Source of the DNA: Stenogyne calaminthoides
Lineage: Eukaryota > Streptophyta > Magnoliopsida > Lamiales > Lamiaceae
Direction: 5' to 3'
NCBI GenBank assembly: GCA_037126765.1
Contig: JBBCBC010000019.1
Location: 33,378,222-33,442,221, forward strand
Length of the DNA: 64,000 nucleotides
Positions within the stretch are counted from its first letter, which is position 1, and each line of letters opens with the position of its first letter. The notes below the pieces were generated by a model. The model searched no databases. It worked only from the letters and a program-made list of their open reading frames with translations, and was not told the DNA's origin. Shown here one piece after another: positions 1 through 10,410 of the stretch. The position numbers and the translations under genes are program-made.

Positions 1-788
1 TTGAGAAATTAAAATTAAGATATATTTAATTTGATTGGGCTTTCAAGAGTTATATATCAATGTTATTGTGAGGCATTAAATAAATATTTTTCTAAGGCAT
101 TAAATAAATATATTTAGATGTAAGAAATGGGATAAAAAAATTTACGTGTCAATTTTTTTCAATTTACAGGCAATACAAGTAGGGGACACGTCGTTCACAC
201 AAGCAACTCATCAAAATTGTGTAATTCTTTTTTTTTTTTTTTTAAAATATAATTATTTTTATTAATTATATATTTAACGGAAGTTATTATTTGACTTGAA
301 AAATGTATGTATTTTGAGATATTTAACTATTTGTATGGATGCTCATCAAAAAAAAAAAACCTATTTATATGGATTCAATACAAATATAAAAATTTAAATT
401 TTCATATTGAATATAAATTACTATTAAAGGTGTCCCGTCCACCTAAAATCCGAGTTCCGTCCCAGGTAATATCATAATATATTCTCAGTTGTCACGCGCT
501 TCCATGTGAGAGAGTTCTCACTTACCTAATATCATAATCAAAACTCCAAAATTACACATAGTCAACTACGTACTTCCTTCAAGCAAAAGCAATAATGTCT
601 TTGCAATATAAACTATTCAAGAAATATATATACACACATATATAGAGGAGTGGGTGGAGAGAGAGTGAGAAAGGAAGAAGAAAAACTAGAGGAAGAGAGA
701 GAGAGAGAAATGAAGATGAATGCAGCTCCAAAATACAGAGAGTTGTTCCTAATTATTCTCAGCTTATTTTTGTGTCATGTTTATTCAT

Positions 789-2497
789 AATTCATATTCT
801 CTCATTTCTCTTCTCATTCTATTAATATTTCAAATTCCCATCATTTTTATCATGTATTCTATGTATCCAAACTGTTTTTCTAACACTCCAAATAATCCAA
901 ACGTCCAAAATTATTCCAATTTTGAGTCCTTTCTAAACACAGAAGATTATCCAAGCTCTCAATTATTAAAATCGTAATTTATTTTAAGTGTATAGTAATT
1001 TTTTCTTTATTAAAATAACAAATTTAAAAATTAAATAATTTAATATATCACTTTTATTAATATAATAATAGATTGAGTTGGGTTGTTAATAAAGTATGAA
1101 AAAAAAAGATTGGATTGAGTTAAATTGGAACGAAATGAGTATTAGTTTGTGGGTTTTCTCCACGAAATTAAGGATCATTTCTTTGAGTTTATGGAATCTG
1201 AGCACAATGCTGTCAGGAAAAAAGAAAAAAAAAATTGTGGACTTAGTTTGACAAAGTACCGTCTAAAAGATCTAGAAATTCATAAATTGATTGATATTCA
1301 AGAAAAACGGATACACCTAGGATGAACTTATTGATGACATGAAATTTTGCGCGTAGGTATCATTATCTGCTCTCATTTATCATTTCATTTAACGACTTTG
1401 AAATGTTAACCTTTGGAATGCTTACTTTACAAACTATAATATTAGCATTTTTATGTCCATGCTTATATGATTATGGGTTTAGTGTACCACTTTTACCCTA
1501 TTAATACAACTCACCCATACCACTAAAAGAACATAAATTCTTATGGAAAAACTTCTACATACTATAAAATTAATATTATTACACTTATAAATTAATATCA
1601 ATACTTTCATAAAATAATACTCTTAACATCTAATATTGTGATCTCAATTTATAAGTATAATAGTATCAATTGATAAATACTATTATACTATCTCCGTCCC
1701 AGAAGACTTTGCACACCCAAAAATGCCACACTCTTCTCCACTTATAACCTTACAACACACACTTACTAACCCCATTAAACAATTTTTCTTAATCTCCGTG
1801 CCGAAAAATTGACGCAGAGTCTTGTAAAACGGAGGAGTATTAATTTATAAATATAATAGTATAATTTTTATATTACGAGCAAATTTCATCAAAGATCTAC
1901 CATTAAAAAGGAAAAAAAAAAAGGAGTATTAGTTTGTGATACATCCGCACGTATACATTAAATACATGGTAAAAGAGAGGGGGAAAGGTGTTGTACCGTC
2001 AAAAGAAACATGCTACTCTTGCATTAATGTTATTGGAATGGAGTACAGCAGGCAGGGCAGGCCGAAGGTGGTTTAATTTCCTGGATTAATTAATATTATT
2101 GTGCACACAAAACAAACACTTCTGCAACTAAACAACAAACATTGATTGCATTTTCTCTTTCCCAACAATGGATTTCAACCCACATCTTCTTTCACTCCTG
2201 CATAATCCACTTTCCCTCTTTTCTTTCAATTCACTACTCCTATTTTTTCTGCTTTATTTATATATGCTTTAATTACATTATTAATTTCTAGGTTTCTCCG
2301 CCGAACTTCTGGGTTTCACAATTCAACAACACTTCTCTGCATCGATTCAATTTGCTATTTTAAAAGGGGGAACAAGATACTTTTCTTTTTCTTTTTTCTT
2401 TTTTTGCGACAATTTTCTTTCCATTTGGCGGTAATACAAAGGTTCTCTCTTTTAACAAAAAATTGGGGGTTTGGGGAGGAAAAGGGGGGAAGTTTGA
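789..2497. other. Replacement segment in left duplicate
   Basis: This 1.7-kb stretch has no counterpart in the right duplicate and takes the place of the DOMON exon. It is a patchwork. Positions 1160-1365 resemble the LINE 3' remnant at 58010-58190: both encode an FxEFxES-like run followed by an ELIDD-like run. Positions 1691-1838 form a Stowaway-like MITE. Positions 2090-2470 are pyrimidine-rich and look like the 5' leader of an unrelated gene, with ATG at 2168 opening a short frame of about 35 codons. No complete gene is visible. Confidence 0.6.
1691..1838. mobile_element. Degenerate Stowaway-like MITE
   Basis: The left end reads ctccgtcccagaagactttg and the right end, reversed, reads ctccgttttacaagactctg. 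The element is flanked by TA, as expected of Tc1/mariner-derived Stowaway MITEs. It is about 150 bp long and carries no gene. Confidence 0.7.
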
Positions 2498-4332
2498 ATT
2501 GTAATATCGATGTCATTAGTTTGGACAAGGTCTATGGAACACTAATTAATTGATTTCGGTCGAGTTTATTGCTATTTTATTTACCATACTACAAATTTTG
2601 ATGAGAGATACGGAATCTTTTATGTATTATTATTGAATGGACCGTTTCCTTTCAAAAAAAAATATATATTATTGAATGGATCATATAAGTTGAAATTAAA
2701 CTAGATCAAGACATTTGTGCTGACAAACAATTGTACATAATGTGATGTAATAGTCACATCTGACTGGCTCGTGCATTAAAAAATTAAATTCATCAAACTT
2801 AGATGTAAATAAGATATATTAAAATCGTAGGCGGTTATTGACTTATTATGTATTTAAATGAATGCAATATAACAAATCATTGGTTACAGAAAAGCAGTTT
2901 ACTTGTGGACCCATAACAGCTAATTTCAAAAGTGGTTGGGGTTGAGTGCAATTTGAATAAAACCTAACCAACCTAATTAGCTAATTAAGTAAAGAAAGAT
3001 ATCGACTTTAGAACAAATGTTCCATAATTTCTAGAAAAGTTAAATGACAGTACGAAATAAACACCCAAAATCTGATTCAATTTCAATTTTATAGTTTTGT
3101 AGGTGTAGGAATTAAATATCATGTCTAACAAGAAACATATTTTTTAGTAGTAATATTTTTTAAAGTAAACACATACTTTTTCTATTTGTTTTTTTAATTA
3201 TCTGAGTGACTATGTCGTGCGGGAGACGGCCTCTTTATCTATTGATGTATAATAATTTCACCAGGTTGTTCTTTTAATGAGCCACTTGCTATATAATCAT
3301 TTTAATAAATTAATTACCTTACATATGTGTATATATAACCTGGATCTGGTCAATATTAATTTTTTGAAAAGGAATTCAGTTTTTTACATACAAGTTGACA
3401 TTGTTGTTCAGTCAACTGTTGTTGATCAAAGGGATACAAGTTGGAGTTTTTTAAACTTTTTCAAATAATAAATTCGTATCCTTGTTCAATAATAGGAAAA
3501 CAGAGTTATACTTTCTTTATGATAGTAATATAATTTTTTAATGTCACTATTGTGTTTGCGCATAATAGTGATAAAATTTACATAATAGTAATATAATTTA
3601 TGTATAAATCACTATTGTTTAGTACCATGCACATATTGGTAATTTAACACTACATAATATGATAATATCCATAATTTAATCTATATTTTTTTAATCATCA
3701 ATAGGTATCTTGTTTACTTTCCAAGACCATATCTCATTTCGAAATTCCAATTTATTTTTATAATAAAAAAGAAATTCACACTCTGTACTAACATTTGCAT
3801 GATTATTGATTCAATAATAGGCCAATTCGAAACAACAGGAAGCCCACAGGCGAGTCTTCGGAGAAGTCATGGGCTTTTGAACATGTTTGGTTGGGCCATT
3901 TTGATGCCCATTGGGGCAATGGTGGCCCGCTACATGAGGAAATGGGACCCACTTTGGTTCTATTCTCATGCGGCAATTCAATCATTGGGCTTCATATTGG
4001 GCCTCAGCGGTGTCATATGTGGGCTTATATTGGACAATCGCCTCCAAGCTAATGTCCCTAAACACAAAGGTCTTGGTATCTTCATTTTCACACTAGGCTG
4101 CCTCCAGGTCTACTTTTTATCTCTTTCTCCATTTGAAAATAAGTTTTAACACAAAAATTTGTATGTGACAGTCTCACGTATGAGAGTCTGAGATAAGCTA
4201 CAAATTAACATAAATTAATAGTCATTCTTTTCAAAGTGTTCAATATTATGCTCAAATTATCTTCCGTTTATCTCATTCCATTGAGCCTCATATGTGTCTA
4301 AATAAAAAAAAATTATAATCACAATGGTATAC

Positions 4333-4897
4333 TGAGAGAATTCGGTCTCATCTAAAAAGGAGCTTGTAGAGAGGGTCAGGAATAATTTATTTATTTAATT
4401 TCTTTCAACACTTCCCCTCACTCGTGGGCCGAATCATTGCATCTGTTCTTTGGAGATGAGACACCCAACAAAGTGGATAGTTTAAATGGGTGGAGTACTT
4501 CCACGAGAATCGAACCCACAATCTGGGCTATGATACCATGAGAGAATTCCGTCTTATCTAAAAACTCGAGCTTGTAGAGAATGTTTAGAATAATCTATTT
4601 ATTTAATTTTGTTGAGGGAAATTAAATAAATAGATTATTCCAGGCCCTCTTTACAAGCTCGAGTTTTTAAATGAGACGAAATTCTCTCATGGTATCAAAG
4701 CCTCAAGCTCAACTCAGATCTTGGGTTCGATTCTCATGGAAAGCACTCCACTCATTTAAAATTGTCCACTCGTTGGACCTCCTCTTCAGAGAGTAGAGAC
4801 AAACGAGGGAGGGGGAGTGTTGAGGGAAATTAAATAAACGAATTAATTTTGCACCTCTTTAAAAGTTCGGACTTTTAGATGAGACGAAATTCTGTCA
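4333..4897. mobile_element. Inverted head-to-head TRIM retrotransposon pair
   Basis: Two terminal-repeat retrotransposons in miniature lie back to back in the last intron. The plus-strand unit has an 80-bp LTR (4610-4689), a primer-binding site tggtatcaaagcc complementary to initiator tRNA-Met directly after it, a polypurine tract (about 4805-4817) and a second 80-bp LTR (4818-4897). The minus-strand unit mirrors this: LTR 4333-4410, primer-binding site complement tgatacca at 4531-4538, and a second LTR 4539-4609 that lacks its last nine or so bases at the centre. One target duplication, TATAC, flanks the whole pair (4328-4332 and 4898-4902). This suggests insertion as one unit, or insertion of one unit into the very end of the other. 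The same pair sits at 41684-42248. Confidence 0.88.
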
Positions 4898-5665
4898 TAT
4901 ACGTCTGGACTTTCAATTGTTTTTAATTTGAATAGTGCAAAAATTTTAACTTATAAAAATTGCAGGTTTTGGCAATTTTGATCCGACCCGACAAAGCTGC
5001 TAAAGTTAGACAATATTGGAATTGGTACCATTTCAGTGTTGGAAGAGTCCTTGTACTTTTGGCGGGAATAAATGTATTTTACGGTATTCATTTGGGAGAT
5101 GCTGGATCCTCATGGAATGCGGGTTTTGCTGCGTTTCTTGTCATCATATTTATCATCACTCTCATCATGGAGCTTAGAATGTGTTTGAGAAAATGATTTT
5201 ACTAAATTTTTTTCTCTATTATTTGTGCTTTTGTAATTTATTATCTTTTTTTATTTTGGTTTTTAGGGGATGGTCTTGTAATTTATTACTTGTCTGACTT
5301 CAGGTTTTATTTTAATGATTATTGGGACATATTTATATTTTCTTTTCTTTTTAATCTCTCTTTAATTTTCGATTATTAGCTTTATCCGCTATATTCTGTA
5401 CATACATGTGATATGACACCATAACTCTTTTTTTTTAGAGTTAGTAGCTATTATTAAATTGTTATAGGGCATACACATATGAAAATGAGGAAAATATTTT
5501 GATGAAGGGACATAGATATTTCCATTTGATCAGGAACGAAAAGTTGCTTCAATTAGTACAAATTGAAAAAACAAAGTATTTTTTTAGTGGTTTGTTATCA
5601 AGCGTAACAAGCTAGAACAATTAAAATTTTGGAAACGAAAATAGTTAAATTATTATATTGAGTAT

Positions 5666-5898
5666 GTCTAGTGTGAATATTTTTATGTATGAAAATCTAT
5701 AAAATTGTCATAAATCAACCATCTACACCCTAAACATGAAATAATAAACCCTAAATTATGACCTAATCGGGTCGGGTAAACCATGAACCACTTTGGCCGA
5801 GTAAACCATAAACCACTTAATTTTGTCTTACCTTCACCAATTACAGGATTTGATTGTAATTAAAATAAATTCACGTATGAAAATTTTCATACTAGACT
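5666..5898 (+). mobile_element. MITE family A, copy 1 (233 bp)
   Basis: The ends are near-inverted repeats: gtctagtgtgaatattttta on the left and ttttcatactagac on the right. Copies lie at 43025-43256 (the duplicate) and, reversed, at 49321-49552. The interior holds repeated 'aaaccatgaaccac' type runs that recur inside the palindromic MITE at 9814-10126. Confidence 0.75.
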
Positions 5899-6162
5899 TT
5901 GTCTTAAATATAAAATAAGCAGTAATTTAGATGCTCTATGAAATTCCATTTACCTTCGACCTTGCCAAGTAAATAAACTCTGGTCTGTGTAACTGTGTTC
6001 ACGATCCAAAAAATATGTCTTGCAGTACAAAATTTTGATGAGGTTCTCCATTAAAAAAGGGTACACTTTGATGCAGTAGTTGCATCATGACATCGTGCAA
6101 TACCTGCAGTTTAGAATCTTTAGATTCATAATAATTCAATCAAATTGTGTTTTTGTCGAGCA

Positions 6163-6290
6163 TAGATAGCTTAAGTGGTTAGAGCTCCACCATTTTAGAT
6201 CTGAGGTCTTGACTTCGAGACACGAAGAGACAAAATTTATTGACTTTATTTCATCAACTATACTATCTAGTATTACCACTTTATTATTAA
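6163..6290 (+). repeat. Possible tRNA-derived SINE
   Basis: The run tagcttaagtggttagagc resembles a tRNA A box, and ggtcttgacttcgagac 30 bases later resembles a B box (consensus ggttcgantcc). This spacing is typical of plant SINE heads. An 85-bp tandem duplication of its 3' part follows (about 6215-6356) and is absent from the right duplicate. A weaker relative may lie at 49605-49660. The assignment rests on the two box-like motifs only. Confidence 0.4.
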
Positions 6291-7142
6291 AAATACTTCG
6301 AGACACGAAGAGGCAAAATTTATTGACTTTATTTCATCAACTATACTATCTAGTATTACACATCCATTAAAAAATGGAATTTTCAAAAAATCACCCAAAG
6401 CATTTTTTCCATGTTTTCCAAATCACCCATTTTTCCGTCAAAATCACCCAAGCATCCATATGGAAAATACGTGCATTTCTTCACTTCCAAATCACTCAAG
6501 CAGTATACATCCATATGGAATTTCAGATCTCATGATGTTATTTTGATGACTTTTATTGGGTGATTAATATATATTTTGCAACTTATGTTTTGTTTACTTT
6601 AGACTATCGTTTGTATTAAAATTTAATTAGTGTTTTTCTTAGCTCATCTCATTATTGTTTGCTCCTAATTTTTTTCCCTATAATTTTTAATTACATATTA
6701 AATTTAAGATAATTTTTTTAACAAAAACTTGTGCGATTTCGAGGTCGATTGAACTTTATTAAGTTTTTGTGCATAATAATGATAGAGTTTATATATAAAT
6801 TTGTTTCACAAAAGTGTTACTCAATTTTATTTGTTATTAGCTAGAATTCACGGTTGAACTCTATTCAGTTTTTGTGCATAACAATGATGGAGTTTATATA
6901 ATTTTTTTTTAAAAAGTGTTACTCAATTTTATTCGTTATTAGCTAGAAATCAATCGGTAAAAATTTATATGTTAAAAATGAGTGGGTCTCTTATGCACCA
7001 TACATTCATACAAATGAGTGACCCGTTTAAAGAAAAGGGTCAACCAATTTTTTAATACTTCATTGTGTCAAACAAATTGCGATCTCAACGCATGGGGTTC
7101 AGAGGTTAAATATCTATTTTGCGAGACAAAAGGTATAAGGGT

Positions 7143-7577
7143 ATGTTTGTTTTGAGCTTGAGGTGGATGAGGCAAATTCGGATGGGGAAAAAAGGTGGAT
7201 GAGAGAAATCTTGTAAATAGTAATCCCTTGTTTGTTTTGGGGTGGATGTAGTAGAGATTGATGGAACTTTATGTCAAATCAATACATTTTTAATTATGAT
7301 AATGTATTATTTTATTATTGTTAGTTAGTATGATAATGATTGTATAAAAGAAAAGTGTAAGAAAAGTAGGAGAGATAATGAATTGTTGTAAGAAAAGTAT
7401 GAGAGAGAATGAGTCGGTGTAAGAAAAGTAGTGATGTGATAGTTTTAAGGTATAGATATATAATAGGGGTGAATTTGTATTTAGATGGAAGATGGAATGT
7501 GAAAATCCGAAAAGTGGACGGGACGGGGGAGACCCATCCCCCATCCGGACCTCCCCAGCGGAAAACAAACACCACCT
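7143..7577. mobile_element. MITE with GTTTGTTTT-type inverted ends
   Basis: The left end (gtatgtttgttttgagcttg) and the reversed right end (ggtgtttgttttccgctggg) match, and both lead into ggatgggg. The interior is AT-rich with a repeated aagaaaagtaggagag-like motif around 7345-7430. Only the first bases of the element survive in the right duplicate, so the deletion there removed it. Confidence 0.6.
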
Positions 7578-7699
7578 AGGGGATCGAGCTTGACACTCCC
7601 TTTTCAAGCAAGATGTTGGGTTCAATTCCAAATTTTATTTTATCTTCTGATTTTTTTATGGGCTACTTCTTTGTTCTATTTTATAGCCGTCTTTGTTCT

Positions 7700-8150
7700 C
7701 TTTTCTTTCTAAAAAATTAATTGTTTATAACTTGCAACTATCTATAACCATAACGTGTAACTACTTATAACATAAACGTGCTACTACCTATAACAACAAT
7801 GTGTAACTACTTTTAACATAAACGTGCTACTACTTATAACAAAAATATGCAACTTACTATCACTAAAACATCCAACTACCTATAAACAAACATGTAACGA
7901 CTTATAATAAAATCGTGCAACTACTTATAACTTAAACGTGCAACTATTTGTAATAGAAATATGCAACATACTATCACAAATGTGCAACTAGCTATACTGG
8001 ACTGTGCAACTAGAATATATAGAAACATGCAACTAGCTAATACAGAAACATACAACTATATTACACAAAAACATGAACTAGCTAATACTGAACCATGCAA
8101 CTAGAAAGCATATAAACATACAACTAGCTATTATTAACCGTGCAAAAACC
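7700..8150. repeat. Degenerate tandem repeat (caacta / ataac units)
   Basis: Units of about 20-25 bases resembling 'gtgcaactacttataacata' recur roughly 15-20 times with drift. The block has no coding capacity and lies in the part deleted from the right duplicate. Confidence 0.75.
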
Positions 8151-8838
8151 TTCTTTAAAACTTTCATCTTCCCCGCAAAAAAAGGATTCAACATCGAGTA
8201 GGGTTCGTAAAGACGAGGAATAACATTGAAGTCTATTCAGGGTTTTGTGGGGATTAAATTCTATTGTTTTGATTTCGAGTAATTTTATTAGTATTGACAT
8301 TAGTTTTCATGATTTGTTGTGTTATCGCTTTGAATTTGTTTCTAATCTCTTTTCGAGTTTTAGAAAATGAAAGAATCAGTAGTCAGTGAACACCAAAATT
8401 CACCGAGTCGAAAAGTTGTCTCCCCGAAGAACGAATTAGAGCAACTAATGCCCGCTTAACTGAATCTCTTTCAACAGTTACCAAATTTGACTGAAGGGTA
8501 GAGAATTTGACTGTTGGATAAGAACGGGACGAGTACATAAATTTTAGATCTGTGTGCACCTGGTGTACATGAGACCTAGTCATTAAAAATATATATTACC
8601 AATACTTACATTTATAACATCCCTTGAAATCGCAAAGAATAGTAATTTACAAGTTTTACAATTTTTTTTTCTTTTTTTCTTACAACTACTATAGTCTCTT
8701 ATTTATACTAACTCACCCTCTTGATGGATGATGAATATCTTTCTAATCAATGGTCAAGATAAATTCTCAATATCTTATAATTTTTTAAAATTATTCTAGA
8801 ATACTCTACATGAATAATTCTTGAGAGTTTTACATGAT

Positions 8839-9330
8839 TTTCAAATTCTGTTATGGAGTAGACTGCCTTGTTACATAATATCTGATCCATTGAGGTGACA
8901 AAAGATATTTCAATGCTGGGAGAATCATACAGCAGCTATTGCTTAGGAACTTTGTCGATTGTGGTGATGCAAGCGATCCAGCGCTAAGAAATGGTAAGTC
9001 TGAAGATATTGGTTTGTCGTTAAATTTCTGCATTCATATATCAGAAGATATAAAAAAAAGAAGTACGAAAATGAGGGTGAAGGGGATCCTATATTAAAGT
9101 TGGATTCATGTCAAAATATTATTGGGATCTCCCGAGGACACGTCTGTTAAACCAGTTGGTGTAGTCATCATTACATTTGATCGATTGAGATGAAGAAAAC
9201 ATAGTGATGTAATGATTTAAACCGATTTGCCCCAAAAGAGTTTGTTGGGCTTGACAACTAAACGGGTCAATTCGTTGGAGTTGAGGTTTGAGAGGCGACC
9301 CACCTTTTTTTTTATAAAGCGGTAAAAGTA
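8839..9330. other. Unassigned spacer left of the nested insertions
   Basis: No recognisable gene. An open minus-strand stretch at 8851-9033 reads like ordinary protein but matches no family I know. It could be a captured exon fragment or chance. Confidence 0.4.
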
Positions 9331-9333
9331 TTA

Positions 9334-9573
9334 CTCCCTCCGTCCTGATTTAGATTATCCAAATACAATTTGGCTCGTGTTTTAGGGAGCGAGTTGTTTA
9401 TTAGTATTTAAAATGATAAAGAGATTTTTAAGGTGGGATATGATAGTCCTACCCCTCATCTAGCCTACGTCTCCTTTAAAAGTTACTTTATCATTTCATA
9501 TACTAATAAATAATTTGCTCGCTAAAACATGAGTCAAAAGTGAAATGACCAAACAAAATCAGGACGGATATAG
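9334..9573. mobile_element. Stowaway-like MITE (240 bp)
   Basis: The ends are ctccctccgtcctgattt and its reverse complement (aaaatcaggacggatat), flanked by TA. The arms fold over most of the length: the 'aaaatgataaagaga' run on the left pairs with 'ttactttatcattt' on the right. Confidence 0.85.
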
Positions 9574-9813
9574 TATTAGTAATCGTAACAAATATTGAGA
9601 ATGTCGTTTACAAAAGAAGCAGGTTCGACCCATTAATGAGAACTCTAAAAAAGACGAGTTCCTAGTAAGAATATGTGCTAAAACATTAGCACTACATTGA
9701 TTGAAACAATAGAAAACAAAGAATTCAAACGAAGAAAATTTCTAATAAGCATTACATAATTTTCCAAGATAAAATCATCTTCTCGTTTAAAATATATACA
9801 TATATATAAAAAT

Positions 9814-10126
9814 GCGAATTTGATCATATGCTCGTAGGTGGGCACAAACTTATATGCCTATCGCATATGTGGCGCGCCACATATGTAAGGTTTTCACCAT
9901 CGTTTAATTAGTTTCTTTAATTAATTAAATCTTCTCATTTATATATATTCCATATTTTACTCAATATTATTAATTATATTAAAAAAAATCACTTGATCTG
10001 GACTCAACCTTACCCGAACCCAAACCCGGCCTGAGTTGTTCATGGTTCACCTGGGCCGAATGGTTCATGGTTTAGAGTTTAGGTTTATATAATTAATGAG
10101 AAGATTGAATTAATTAAATTAATTAA
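9814..10126. mobile_element. Palindromic MITE, left part (split by copia)
   Basis: Positions 9814-9960 are inverted relative to two places: 10085-10126 just inside the copia LTR, and 36938-37046 just outside the other LTR. Joined across the copia element, the pieces make one MITE of about 420 bp with arms of roughly 150 bp. The arms share tttgatcatatg, gggcacaaa, cgcgccacatatg and a taattaatt tract. The loop includes 'gttcatggttcacctgggcc', also present inside MITE family A. The copia element inserted into the right arm. Confidence 0.8.
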
Positions 10127-10364
10127 TCTAGAGAAAGATGATTCAATACATCTTGAATCGAAAGAAATACAAATCATGTATGAATAGAGAGAGAGAGAGT
10201 CTGAATGTAGAGAGAGAAATAGAAATACAACTTAATGAATTAAAACAAGTGATACCCTCTTTAAATACATGTGAGGAATATCATAAATGAAAACCTATGC
10301 GAAAAGTATTAATTCACCAACTAAAAGCTATTAGTTGGTGAAATAATATTTTATATCCCTTAAG
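10127..10364 (-). repeat. 3' LTR of the minus-strand copia element
   Basis: It matches 36717-36937 closely and has an extra run of about 16-20 bases (ttaatgaattaaaaca). The outer end has drifted from tgtagag to tctagag. A polypurine tract (minus strand gagggagggggggg, about 10365-10388) abuts it, as required for plus-strand priming. Confidence 0.9.
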
Positions 10365-10410
10365 AACCCCCCCCCTCCCTCAAAATGAGAGTGAATGTTT
10401 ATCATCCCAT

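Larger units (their letters stand above)
710..5196 (+). pseudogene. DOMON/cytochrome b561 pseudogene, DOMON exon lost
   Basis: This is the broken twin of the gene at 38348-42547. The start codon at 710 opens the same 26-residue signal-peptide segment, but the reading frame meets TAA at 788-790, where the sequence leaves the homologous copy. The rest of exon 1, intron 1 and the DOMON exon are missing. Homology resumes near 2498 in intron 2. The b561 exons remain at 3839-4107 and 4966-5196 with intact splice sites, and the four haem-binding histidine motifs (RRSHGL, FYSHAA, PKHKGL, WYHFSV) are all kept. A membrane-only b561 protein could be made only if a new upstream exon were used, for example from an in-frame ATG at 3799 that sits in intron sequence. 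Loss of function is the simpler reading. Exon 4 encodes the same residues as the intact copy, and exon 3 differs at only two (A/V and P/S), so the break looks recent. Confidence 0.88.
1..8838 (+). repeat. Segmental duplication, left copy
   Basis: This block matches 37639-44766 in the same orientation, nearly base for base over most of its length. The match begins at base 1 here, so the copy probably continues left of the window. It stops at 8838, after the shared run gagagttttacatgatttt. Two large differences exist. Positions 789-2497 are unrelated to the 1.44 kb at the same place in the other copy (about 38425-39866). Positions 7157-8580 are absent from the other copy. The two copies share TRIM, MITE and SINE-like insertions at the same points, so those insertions predate the duplication. 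Confidence 0.95.

Noticed and set aside
6163..6240. A functional tRNA gene
   Set aside because: A- and B-box-like motifs are present, but no cloverleaf with paired acceptor stem can be formed by eye.
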